DNA from: Candidatus Electryonea clarkiae
Lineage (GTDB): Bacteria; Electryoneota; Electryoneia; Electryoneales; Electryoneaceae
Direction of reading: 5' to 3'
Assembly: GCA_030765455.1 (NCBI GenBank)
Contig: JAVCCM010000165.1
Coordinates: forward strand, 1-43,365
DNA length: 43,365 nucleotides
Below the pieces are notes generated by a model. That model was given only the letters and a program-made list of their open reading frames with translations. It had not been told where the DNA came from and did not search any database. Positions 16,561-23,671 of the stretch are shown here, in pieces. How positions within the stretch are numbered: position 1 is the stretch's first letter; the number at the start of each line of letters is the position of its first letter. The position numbers were made by a program, and so were the translations under genes.

Positions 16561-18918
16561 TTATTTCATCAACACAATCTTCCTCACCTCATCCATTTTT
16601 CCGGGCACACTTGCGTGGATGAAGTAGATACCGCTTGGCAGGCTTTGGGCATTAAATTTGATTTTGTGCCAGCCGGAATTGTATCTGTCGTCTGCTAATA
16701 CAGCTACTTGATTTCCAAGTAGATTGTATATTGATACCTTTAGTGATGAAGTTAGAGGAATCCCGACGGTAATATTGAGTGAAGGATTAAACGGATTCGG
16801 GTAAAGACTTGCGATTTCAAACCTGTCCGGTAATTCACTCTTGACCTGTTCCTCGGTTAAAGAATTTGGTTCGAGTGAAAAAGTGAATGGCCTGTTACAT
16901 CTTACCGTATCATGCCCGGAAACTGCTTCTACATGCCAGGCTACGTCCAGGCTGTTCCAGTATTCAACGTCAACCTCAGCCGGAACATTAATCGTAAAAA
17001 TGGGATCCATCAGGTCGTAATAATTTAAAACCCTCGCCATATTGCCTGTGTCATGTATCGCAACAAATAATATAAGGTTATAGGTCACTTCTTCACCCGG
17101 ATCGGGATCGGATGATCTCTCCCAGGTTGTAGTTACCAGGTATGGATCCGTTTCGGGAATAATAGAATCATCTGCAGGTAAGAGCAGGTTGAAAGCCGTT
17201 GGAGGATCGGGAATATCCACTTCGAAACTCCAGGTCTCATCTGCCCATCTACCATCGGTATTTGTATCACGGGCATGGACAATCCAGTAATATACGGTTT
17301 GACCCGGAGCATCAAAGGTGTAACCGGTTTCGTCAAGATCAGTCACAACCGGTTCACCGGGATCATCGGGATCGGTGGAGACATAAACATCATAAACAAT
17401 CAGGTCGCCCTGGTCGGGATCTGTGGCGGCAGTCCAAGATAGATCAATTTCCGAAGTCAGGCTTGTAGCGCCACTATCCGGTGACGAAAGGCTGAAGTTA
17501 GCAGGAGGATCAGATACTTCCATGCTGAAGCTCCACACTTCATTCGACCATCTGTAATGACCGTTATCGTCCCCGGCTGATACCTTCCACCAGTAGTTGG
17601 TATCATCCTCCAGTTCTTCCAGCGCTAATGTGGTATCAGTACCGGCATCTAATTCCAGGGGATCGGTAAAATCCTCATCTTCAGATAAAAATATTGAATA
17701 TGTTACCTCATCACCCTCGTCATTGTCCACGGCGGTTTCCCATTCGAATTCAATCGGGAACTCATTTATCCCAGCCTGATCCTCGGGGCTGAGCAGAGAA
17801 AAATGTGAAGGGCTATGGGGATCAAGATCATTTTCATACCAGGTGACTTCATCTTCCCAGAATGCGACGCCAACAATATCAATGTCCTCATCGTTATCAA
17901 AGTCAGCAGCATGGATGGAGCCTGCACCTCGGAAATTATTATCAAGTGTATGTTCGTTGAAATCCTCGTCGCCATCATTCTCCCACCATGTAATCTCGTT
18001 ATCATTTAATGCGACGCTCATGACGTCAACTTCACCATTACCTCTGATATCCGCGGCATATATTCCAAGAGGATTATCGTAATCGCTTGCAATGTTGTGT
18101 TCGGTAAAATCCTCGTTGCCGTCGTTTTCCCACCAGGTGATTGAATCTTCGTTGGCAGCCACACTGAGGATGTCCATATTCCCGTCACCGTTGACATCGG
18201 TGGCATAAACCGAATAGACGCCCTGGTAGATTCGTTCGACAGTATTGTTAGTGAAACCCTGATCGCCATCATTTTCCCACCAGTTCAATCCAGCCGATGA
18301 CGGTCCGATAATATCCACATCATCGTCTCCATCCATATCAACGGCAAACAATGACAGGACAACTCCCTCAGAATCGCATATTAAATTCTCAGTAAAATTC
18401 TCAGCTCCATCATTCTCCCACCATGTAACCCCATCCATAGCCGTTGACGAAGCTAAAATATCCACATCTTCATCGTTGTCGAGGTCTATTGCAAAAATAG
18501 AATATGCGCCGTCATAATCATCGATAATGCGATGTTCGGTGAAGTCTTCATTACCGTCATTTTCCCACCATGTAACATCATCACCGATTGAAGCCGTAGC
18601 AAGGATATCAACATCTCCGTCGCCGTCAATGTCAGATGCAAATACACCGGTAGGACCGTCAAAATTATTGTCGATGGTATGCTGGGTAAAATTTCTGTCC
18701 CCGTCATTTTCCCACCAGGTGACTTCATCTCCCTCGTAAGATGAGCTGAGCAGGTCGATATCTCCGTCGCTGTTAATATCAGCAGTAATGATCATAAACG
18801 GCGCATCATATTCGTCAGAAATTACATGAGTGGTAAATTCAATTTGGGCATTAATTAAAGATGGCAGGAAAACAAAAAAGGCAAGAAAAGAAAAAACAGA
18901 TTTAACGGCAGTTCTCAT
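16561..18918 (-). CDS. Secreted FG-GAP-like seven-repeat protein with fibronectin-like domains and T9SS sorting domain
   Basis: 785 residues with an N-terminal signal peptide. Residues 27-370 hold seven ~49-residue repeats of the form 'F.EHTI...DIDGDGDVDIL......TWWENDG'. Each has a DxDxDGDxD calcium-loop pattern of FG-GAP/VCBS repeats, which build seven-bladed propellers in integrins. Three fibronectin type III-like or related beta-sandwich units follow (about 380-690), with 'TYSIFLSEDEDF' and 'DTNYWWKVSAGD' strands. The C-terminal ~80 residues are a type A T9SS sorting domain ('LYPNPFNPSLNITVGIP' to 'VRKIVLMK'). Start ATG with AGAGGGA upstream. Two paralogues lie downstream. A surface adhesin or binding role is inference. 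Confidence 0.88.
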   Translation of the reverse strand: MRTAVKSVFSFLAFFVFLPSLINAQIEFTTHVISDEYDAPFMIITADINSDGDIDLLSSSYEGDEVTWWENDGDRNFTQHTIDNNFDGPTGVFASDIDGDGDVDILATASIGDDVTWWENDGNEDFTEHRIIDDYDGAYSIFAIDLDNDEDVDILASSTAMDGVTWWENDGAENFTENLICDSEGVVLSLFAVDMDGDDDVDIIGPSSAGLNWWENDGDQGFTNNTVERIYQGVYSVYATDVNGDGNMDILSVAANEDSITWWENDGNEDFTEHNIASDYDNPLGIYAADIRGNGEVDVMSVALNDNEITWWENDGDEDFNEHTLDNNFRGAGSIHAADFDNDEDIDIVGVAFWEDEVTWYENDLDPHSPSHFSLLSPEDQAGINEFPIEFEWETAVDNDEGDEVTYSIFLSEDEDFTDPLELDAGTDTTLALEELEDDTNYWWKVSAGDDNGHYRWSNEVWSFSMEVSDPPANFSLSSPDSGATSLTSEIDLSWTAATDPDQGDLIVYDVYVSTDPDDPGEPVVTDLDETGYTFDAPGQTVYYWIVHARDTNTDGRWADETWSFEVDIPDPPTAFNLLLPADDSIIPETDPYLVTTTWERSSDPDPGEEVTYNLILFVAIHDTGNMARVLNYYDLMDPIFTINVPAEVDVEYWNSLDVAWHVEAVSGHDTVRCNRPFTFSLEPNSLTEEQVKSELPDRFEIASLYPNPFNPSLNITVGIPLTSSLKVSIYNLLGNQVAVLADDRYNSGWHKIKFNAQSLPSGIYFIHASVPGKMDEVRKIVLMK

Positions 18919-18974
18919 GGCGATATCCCTCTTTTCGATGAATGTTCATTTTTAATGTAATTACCAAATTTCCG

Positions 18975-19069
18975 CCGTCATTGCGAGCGAAGCGAAGCAA
19001 TCTCATATTTCGTGTAACTACTTTATTATTTGGGGATTGCTTCGTCGCTTCGCTTCCTCGCAATGACGG
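18975..19069. repeat. MITE-like 95-bp palindromic element
   Basis: The left arm starts CCGTCATTGCGAGCGAAGCG (18975-19002). The right arm (19035-19069) is its inverted copy with a 7-nt insertion, ending TCGCAATGACGG. A 32-bp AT-rich centre separates them. Elements with this 'GTCATTGCGAGCGAAG' end are widespread in unrelated bacteria. It lies upstream of a secreted-protein gene in an otherwise gene-free 318-bp gap (18919-19236). Confidence 0.8.
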
Positions 19070-19193
19070 AATATTAAATGAGATATACTTTAATGTATTA
19101 CAGGGTCAATACTGGTTGCAACAATGATCGGATAATATCATGACTAAAAATAGTGAACACAAAAAATGCTCATTTCAAAATCGAATAATAATT

Positions 19194-19224
19194 CCCGGAC
19201 ATTCAGTCAGCCGACTGATCCGGG
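19194..19224 (-). terminator. Possible transcription terminator of the aldo/keto reductase-like gene
   Basis: On the minus strand, CCCGGATCAGTC pairs with GACTGA and TCCGGG with a 3-nt bulge, loop GGCT, followed by AATTATTATT. It lies 12 bp after the stop codon. The T-tract is interrupted, so efficiency is uncertain. Confidence 0.5.
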
Positions 19225-19236
19225 GATCACTGCTGG

Positions 19237-20052
19237 TCATTTTGGTTGTGGGAAGAATCCCATTTTTTGTCTATATACTGCATCCCCGAATTCGCAAATG
19301 AAACTCAACTCTTCTTCATTCATCGGACCTTTTTCCAATTCACGCAGATTTTCTTCTAACTGCTTAAGGTTGGTGGGTGCGGTAAAACAAGCATGAACAT
19401 ACGGATTGGAAAGTGTGAACCTGTAACAATCACCGGCAGTAGGTAAATATCCATTAGGAGGCCAATCCCTGGGACGTTTCAGCAGTGTTCGCCATCGAGT
19501 GGCTGTGTATGCAATTACCCCTGGATCGTGTTGTTGCAGGTAGGGGAAAATATCTTTTTCTGCGCCCCGATGTGCTGCGTTATAACGAACCATCAATAAA
19601 TCCATTTCACCTTCTCTTGCCAATTGCCCCAAAAAAGGACGATCGTGGCTGGAAATTCCAACATATCGTGCCTTACCGGACTCACGGATTTGCATCAGTG
19701 AATCATGTATTTCTGTCCACATTTTGGGAAGCACCATTCCACAGAGGAAAACATCAACATGATCGATGCTCATTTTTTTCAGTAAGGCATCCAGCGATTT
19801 AGACAATTCAGGTTTACCGAATAGTATTGGACGTCCGGCAGCCAGGATCACGATTTTATCTCGATTCGATGCAAGCACTTTACGCATAACCGGTTTCATC
19901 TGAAATTCAGACCATGCGTAGAGTACAAGATTAACTCCCGCATCCAACGCCTTGTGGATTGCCTTTTTACCAGGTAGATATGTCGCCGACAATGCCAACC
20001 GATGAACATCAAGGTCCGTTCTGCCAAGTTTTGTGTGTAGAAAACTATTCAT
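19237..20052 (-). CDS. Aldo/keto reductase-fold protein lacking the catalytic tetrad
   Basis: 271 residues following the aldo/keto reductase TIM-barrel layout: 'KLGRTDLDVHRLALS', 'ALDAGVNLV', 'SLDALLKKMSIDHVDVF', 'SGKARYVGISSHDR' and 'DLLMVRYNAAHRGAE'. Normal enzymes use Asp, Tyr, Lys and His. By alignment with the family pattern these positions here are L44, E49, A72 and G105, so none is kept. The protein may be a pseudoenzyme or bind substrate or NADPH without reducing an aldehyde. Length is slightly short for the family (about 300). It stands alone between secreted-protein genes, with only a weak ribosome site (GAG). Confidence 0.8.
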   Translation of the reverse strand: MNSFLHTKLGRTDLDVHRLALSATYLPGKKAIHKALDAGVNLVLYAWSEFQMKPVMRKVLASNRDKIVILAAGRPILFGKPELSKSLDALLKKMSIDHVDVFLCGMVLPKMWTEIHDSLMQIRESGKARYVGISSHDRPFLGQLAREGEMDLLMVRYNAAHRGAEKDIFPYLQQHDPGVIAYTATRWRTLLKRPRDWPPNGYLPTAGDCYRFTLSNPYVHACFTAPTNLKQLEENLRELEKGPMNEEELSFICEFGDAVYRQKMGFFPQPK

Positions 20053-20146
20053 AATAATCTCAAGCGATAAAACAAAAACTGAATGTTGTCAAAGTTTGTT
20101 AGACAATCTCAAGAATACATTTCTTTGAGCGACATGAATAAATCCT

Positions 20147-22177
20147 TTATTTCATCAATACTACTTTCCTTACCTCATTCATCTTTCCCGGAATATTGGC
20201 ATGGATGAAATAAATGCCGCTTGATAGATTAGCTGCATTGAAGGCGAATTTATGGTATCCCGGTGTGTATGAATCGTTTGCCAGTGAAGCGATTTCTTCA
20301 CCGAGTAAATTTATAATCTGAACTGATAGTTCTGATTGTTCAGGTATGGCAATAACCACCGACAGCAATGGATTGAAGGGATTAGGATAAGCGGATACAA
20401 TAGAAAATTCTGTAGGAATATCGGTTGTATAGTTTTCTTCGACGGGTAGTGTGACTGACAAAGACCTGACCTCAGAAACTGTTGACAGGTCAAACGTGTC
20501 AAATACCCTGACTCGCCACCAGTATGAATCTATCTCAAGGTTATCGAGAGCTACTGAATCAACTGCTTCATCAGTGTAAACATTATCATTGAATTCGTTG
20601 TCAGTTGACAATTCAAATACATAAATGAGACTGTCACCGGGATCTGGATCAGTTGTTGAATGCCAGCTGAATACTAATGGAAAATCGCTTCGATTTATCA
20701 TTTCAAATCCGTCTGGCGGTGAAATAAGATTAAATGGAGCAGGTGGCTCAGGAATATAAATATCAAACGACCAACCTTCATCGTCTTCATTCGCCCACCT
20801 GTAATATCCGTCTTCATTTATCGCTTTTACGCGCCAGTAAATAGTGATATCATCCGGTAATTCGTTCAACTCGAGAACTTCTGTTAGAACAAAGAAAGTA
20901 TCGTTAGTCGATTCAATTATTGTTGAATCTTGTGGGAATGTTTCAAAAGTTGACCATTCGACTACGTACTCAAATTCGTTGTCATCTGTAGATGATGTCC
21001 AGTTGACGGTTATAGTATCATCTTCAATTGTTTCTCCATCTTCAGGTGAAACAAGTTCGAATTGTTCAGGAGGAGCTCCGAGATTTTCCCACCAGGTAAT
21101 CTCATCAGCGCGATAAGCGGCTCCGAGCACGTCCATATCACCGTCTCCGTCAATATCTGCTGCATAAACAGAGATTGCACCGTAGAAATCACCAGCAATG
21201 GTATGCTCGGTGAAGTCCTGCTCCCCGTCGTTTTCCCACCAGGTAATCTCATCAGCGTCATAAGCGGCTCCGAGCACGTCCAAATTTTCGTCGCCGTCAA
21301 TATCTGCTGCATAAACAGAATAGGCACCGTCGAAACCACCTGCTATGGTATGCTCGGTGAAGTAGTGCTCCCCGTCGTTTTCCCACCAGGTAATATCATT
21401 GGCGTGTAAAGCGGCTCCGAGCACATCCATATCGCCGTCGCCGTCAATATCCTCGGCATAAACAGATCTGGCACCGTTGAAATTACCATCTATTGTATGC
21501 TCTGTGAAGTCCTGCTCGCCGTCGTTTTCCCACCAGGTAATGTCATCAGCGGAAACAGATGCTCCGAGCACGTCCATATCGCCGTCGCAGTCAATATCTG
21601 TAGCATAAACGGAATAAGTGCCACCTAAATCAGATGCTATTGTATGCTCGGTGAAGTCCTGCTCTCCGTCGTTTTCCCACCAGGTAATGTCATCAGCGAA
21701 AACTGCTGCTACGAGCACGTCCATATCGCTGTCGCCGTCAATATCTGCAGCATAAACGGATCGAGGACCTGAAAAGTTGCCTGCAATGGTATGCTCTGTG
21801 AATTCCTGCTCGCCGTCGTTCTCCCACCAGGTAATTTCACGAGCGACATAAGCGACTCCGAGCACGTCCATATCGTCGTCGCCGTCAATATCTGCTGCAA
21901 TAACAGAATAAGCACCGTCGAAATCAGGTGCTATTGTATGCTCGGTGAAGTCCTGCTCCCCGTCGTTTTCCCACCAGGTGATATCGTCGGCACGAGAAGC
22001 AGCTCCAAGCACATCCATATCGCCGTCGCCGTCAATATCTGCTGCATAAACAGAATGAGCAGAGTCGAAAAAAGGTGCTATTGTATGCTCGGTGAAGGTG
22101 ATCTGGGAAAAAACCTGAGCTGGAATGAAAATCAGGATGGTAAAACTTAATGAGATAAATGCAACAGCAGTTTTCAC
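20147..22177 (-). CDS. Secreted FG-GAP-like seven-repeat protein with T9SS sorting domain (highly uniform repeats)
   Basis: 676 residues starting at GTG 22177 with AGGGG 7 nt upstream; an overlapping ATG is out of frame. After the signal peptide come seven 49-residue repeats, 'FTEHTIA..F.GA.SVYAADI' plus 'DGDGDMDVLGAA' plus 'ADDITWWENDGEQD'. They are nearly identical at DNA level (147-bp period, about 21060-22100), unlike the older repeats of its paralogues. Two fibronectin III-like domains follow, and a C-terminal type A T9SS sorting domain ('AYPNPFNPLLSVVIAIP'). Calcium-binding DxDxDGD loops are present in most repeats. The shared promoter-like motif lies 52 nt upstream. Confidence 0.88.
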   Translation of the reverse strand: MKTAVAFISLSFTILIFIPAQVFSQITFTEHTIAPFFDSAHSVYAADIDGDGDMDVLGAASRADDITWWENDGEQDFTEHTIAPDFDGAYSVIAADIDGDDDMDVLGVAYVAREITWWENDGEQEFTEHTIAGNFSGPRSVYAADIDGDSDMDVLVAAVFADDITWWENDGEQDFTEHTIASDLGGTYSVYATDIDCDGDMDVLGASVSADDITWWENDGEQDFTEHTIDGNFNGARSVYAEDIDGDGDMDVLGAALHANDITWWENDGEHYFTEHTIAGGFDGAYSVYAADIDGDENLDVLGAAYDADEITWWENDGEQDFTEHTIAGDFYGAISVYAADIDGDGDMDVLGAAYRADEITWWENLGAPPEQFELVSPEDGETIEDDTITVNWTSSTDDNEFEYVVEWSTFETFPQDSTIIESTNDTFFVLTEVLELNELPDDITIYWRVKAINEDGYYRWANEDDEGWSFDIYIPEPPAPFNLISPPDGFEMINRSDFPLVFSWHSTTDPDPGDSLIYVFELSTDNEFNDNVYTDEAVDSVALDNLEIDSYWWRVRVFDTFDLSTVSEVRSLSVTLPVEENYTTDIPTEFSIVSAYPNPFNPLLSVVIAIPEQSELSVQIINLLGEEIASLANDSYTPGYHKFAFNAANLSSGIYFIHANIPGKMNEVRKVVLMK

Positions 22178-22228
22178 GGTTCATCCCCTTTACAATTACA
22201 GTGGTAATAAAAGCAGGTAATGAAAGTT

Positions 22229-22251
22229 ACAAATTGTTTAAATACAATATA
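22229..22251 (-). promoter_or_regulatory. Shared promoter-like motif upstream of a secreted-protein gene
   Basis: On the minus strand: ATATTGTATTTAAACAATTTGT. The same motif occurs at 26119-26143 and 28316-28339. In all three cases it lies 50-53 nt before the start codon of a related gene, while the sequence between motif and start is poorly conserved. Its position fits a core promoter or activator site. Confidence 0.55.
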
Positions 22252-22322
22252 GACACAAAGCTCCCGAAATGCGATAGTCCCTGGCGAGATATACAAAAAA
22301 AGCCAACGTTGATATCGTCGGC

Positions 22323-22400
22323 GGGTGGCTTGGGCTACTTGTTGCCCAAGTTTCTTTACATTTTTAATGATACTCGGCTAACAAGTAAGCCGAGCCACCC
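22323..22400. repeat. Two REP-like family B hairpins facing each other
   Basis: Plus copy at 22323-22350: GGGTGGC, then TTGGGC, TACTTGTT, GCCCAA. Minus copy at 22373-22400: CTCGGCT, AACAAGTA, AGCCGAG, CCACCC. Head and loop agree, but the stems differ at several positions with full compensation. The arrangement resembles a bacterial interspersed mosaic element. Confidence 0.82.
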
Positions 22401-22431
22401 CTATGAATCAGGCGTTATTTGCTTCCAAATT

Positions 22432-22454
22432 GCGCGGTTCGGAGACCCGCGCCT
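22432..22454 (+). repeat. REP-like hairpin, family A, occupied by IS110
   Basis: GCGCGG, loop TTCGGAGAC, CCGCGC, then CT. The family flank ACCTGG that should follow is found 1.2 kb later, at 23658-23663, after the IS110 element. The intact arrangement is seen at 16527-16555. Confidence 0.85.
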
Positions 22455-22518
22455 TGTATTTTAGATGTTGTAGTTAAATTATTAGAATATGTTTTAATGT
22501 TTGTAGTTACCAGTAATA

Positions 22519-22676
22519 GAGCATAAGCAAACGCGAGGCTTATGCTTGTCGATTGGGAGATCGTCCCGTGCCTTGGGCATTAACCCGTCAGGTAGCCTGA
22601 TCCCCAGTCGATCTTCATGATCAGCCCGAACAGTCGCAAGGTCTGGCAAAGCCAAGACCGAATTTACAAGGAAGGG
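22519..22676 (+). ncRNA. IS110 bridge RNA with readable target and donor guides
   Basis: 5' hairpin GCATAAGC/GCTTATGC (22521-22545). Target-binding loop: stem CGATTGGG (22550-22557) with CCCAGTCG (22603-22610), plus GATC/GATC. Inside are the left guide CCCGTGCCT (22565-22573) and right guide CAGGTAG (22589-22595), separated by hairpin GGG-CATTAA-CCC. The left guide equals the genomic left flank CCCGCGCCT except one G-U wobble, and the right guide is the exact complement of the right flank CTACCTG. Donor-binding loop: left guide ACAGTCGC (22630-22637) equals the element's right end, and right guide TACAAG (22665-22670) is the complement of CTTGTA at its left end. These flank hairpin GGTCTGGC/GCC-AGACC. 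The architecture matches that described for IS621. RNA ends are estimated. Confidence 0.9.
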
Positions 22677-22682
22677 TAGAAC

Positions 22683-23624
22683 ATGGTTTCTGAAAATAAG
22701 TATTATGTCGGGATAGACGTTTCTAAAAATCATCTTGACGTCTGTATTATACCTGACAACCAAAGCTTACGTGTTTTGAACAATTGTGAAGGACACAAAA
22801 AGCTATGTCGTAAATTTAAAAAAGTAAAACCGTTGGTCATTGTTCTAGAAGGCACCGGTGGTTATGAAAATCCTGTAGCCTTAGCAATGGTACACCAAGA
22901 TTTACCTGTTGCAGTGGTTAATCCGCGTCAGGTGCGTGACTATGCAAAAGCAATGAATATTCTGGCTAAGACAGATCAAATTGACGCACAAGTCATTGCC
23001 CGTTTCGCTGAAGCAATAAAACCAGAACCAAGGTTTGTCGCGGACGAACAACGTACTGTTTTTGAAGAGCTGATCACACGCAGAGAGCAATTAATAAAGA
23101 TGCGTACCGCAGAATCTAACCGTCTGGATCGAACTCATTCACTGGAAGTCAAACATAGCATTGAAGCAGTCCTTGAATTAATTGAGTCACAGCTTCAGGA
23201 TTTGGATGCCCAGATTGAATCGACAGTCAAAAACAGCCCCATCTGGCGTGCTAAAGATAATCTGTTGCAAAGTGTGCCTGGTGTTGGACCTGTAACGGCA
23301 AGGATTATTCTGGCACAACTACCAGAGTTGGGTAAGCTTAATCGCCGTGAGATTGCAAGCCTGGTAGGGGTGGCACCGTTCAATAATGACTCTGGATTGA
23401 CAAAGAACAAACGAAAGATAAAAGGTGGACGTAGACTGCTACGTCACAAACTATATATGGCAACATTGGTCGCCACACAATATAATCCTATAATTAAAAC
23501 CTTCTATAATCGATTATTAAGTAATGGTAAAGCTAAAAAACTTGCTATCACCGCATGTTCCAGAAAACTGTTGATTATTCTGAACACTATGATGAAAAAC
23601 GATACGGCATGGAATCGTGCTTAA
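22683..23624 (+). CDS. IS110-family transposase (DEDD recombinase)
   Basis: 313 residues. The N-terminal RuvC-like domain has the DEDD set: D12 in 'YYVGIDVSKNHLDV', E56 in 'LEGTGGYE', and D98 and D101 in 'KTDQIDAQ'. A coiled-coil linker spans about 125-185. The C-terminal Tnp domain has a helix-hairpin-helix 'VPGVGPVTARI', the segment 'VGVAPFNNDSG' with the candidate catalytic serine S237, and 'GGRRLLRHKLYMATLVA'. The enzyme recombines the element at a dinucleotide core, guided by the bridge RNA transcribed from the 5' non-coding end. AAGGAAGGG lies close before the ATG. All catalytic residues are present. Confidence 0.95.
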   Translation: MVSENKYYVGIDVSKNHLDVCIIPDNQSLRVLNNCEGHKKLCRKFKKVKPLVIVLEGTGGYENPVALAMVHQDLPVAVVNPRQVRDYAKAMNILAKTDQIDAQVIARFAEAIKPEPRFVADEQRTVFEELITRREQLIKMRTAESNRLDRTHSLEVKHSIEAVLELIESQLQDLDAQIESTVKNSPIWRAKDNLLQSVPGVGPVTARIILAQLPELGKLNRREIASLVGVAPFNNDSGLTKNKRKIKGGRRLLRHKLYMATLVATQYNPIIKTFYNRLLSNGKAKKLAITACSRKLLIILNTMMKNDTAWNRA

Positions 23625-23636
23625 CTGTAAATTGGG

Positions 23637-23655
23637 TTGACTTGAAAGACAGTCG
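23637..23655 (+). promoter_or_regulatory. -35 half of a promoter formed when IS110 circularises
   Basis: TTGACT at 23637-23642 lies in the right end of the element. When the ends join through the CT core it stands exactly 17 nt before TATTTT at 22457-22462 in the left end. This makes a sigma-70-type promoter reading into the bridge RNA and transposase. In the integrated state the two halves are 1.2 kb apart. Confidence 0.75.
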
Positions 23656-23671
23656 CTACCTGGGTGAAAGT

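Larger units (their letters stand above)
22453..23655 (+). mobile_element. Complete IS110-family insertion sequence in a REP
   Basis: The ends can be placed by comparing the flanks with the empty site at 16541-16555. Left: ...CCCGCGC-CT followed by TGTATTTT. Right: ...AAGACAGTCG followed by CT-ACCTGG. The CT dinucleotide is thus present at both ends, as expected for recombination at a CT core, giving an element of about 1.2 kb with no terminal inverted repeats. It contains a 228-bp non-coding left end encoding the bridge RNA, then the transposase, then a 31-bp right end. This organisation is the IS110 group rather than IS1111. The element appears intact. Confidence 0.93.

Noticed and set aside
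21060..22100. CRISPR-like or satellite array with 147-bp period
   Set aside because: Coding repeats of the FG-GAP-like protein; no spacer sequences and no cas genes.
22453..23655. IS1111-type element with subterminal inverted repeats
   Set aside because: The long non-coding region is at the left end, upstream of the transposase, and the guides match an IS110-group layout; no subterminal inverted repeats were found.
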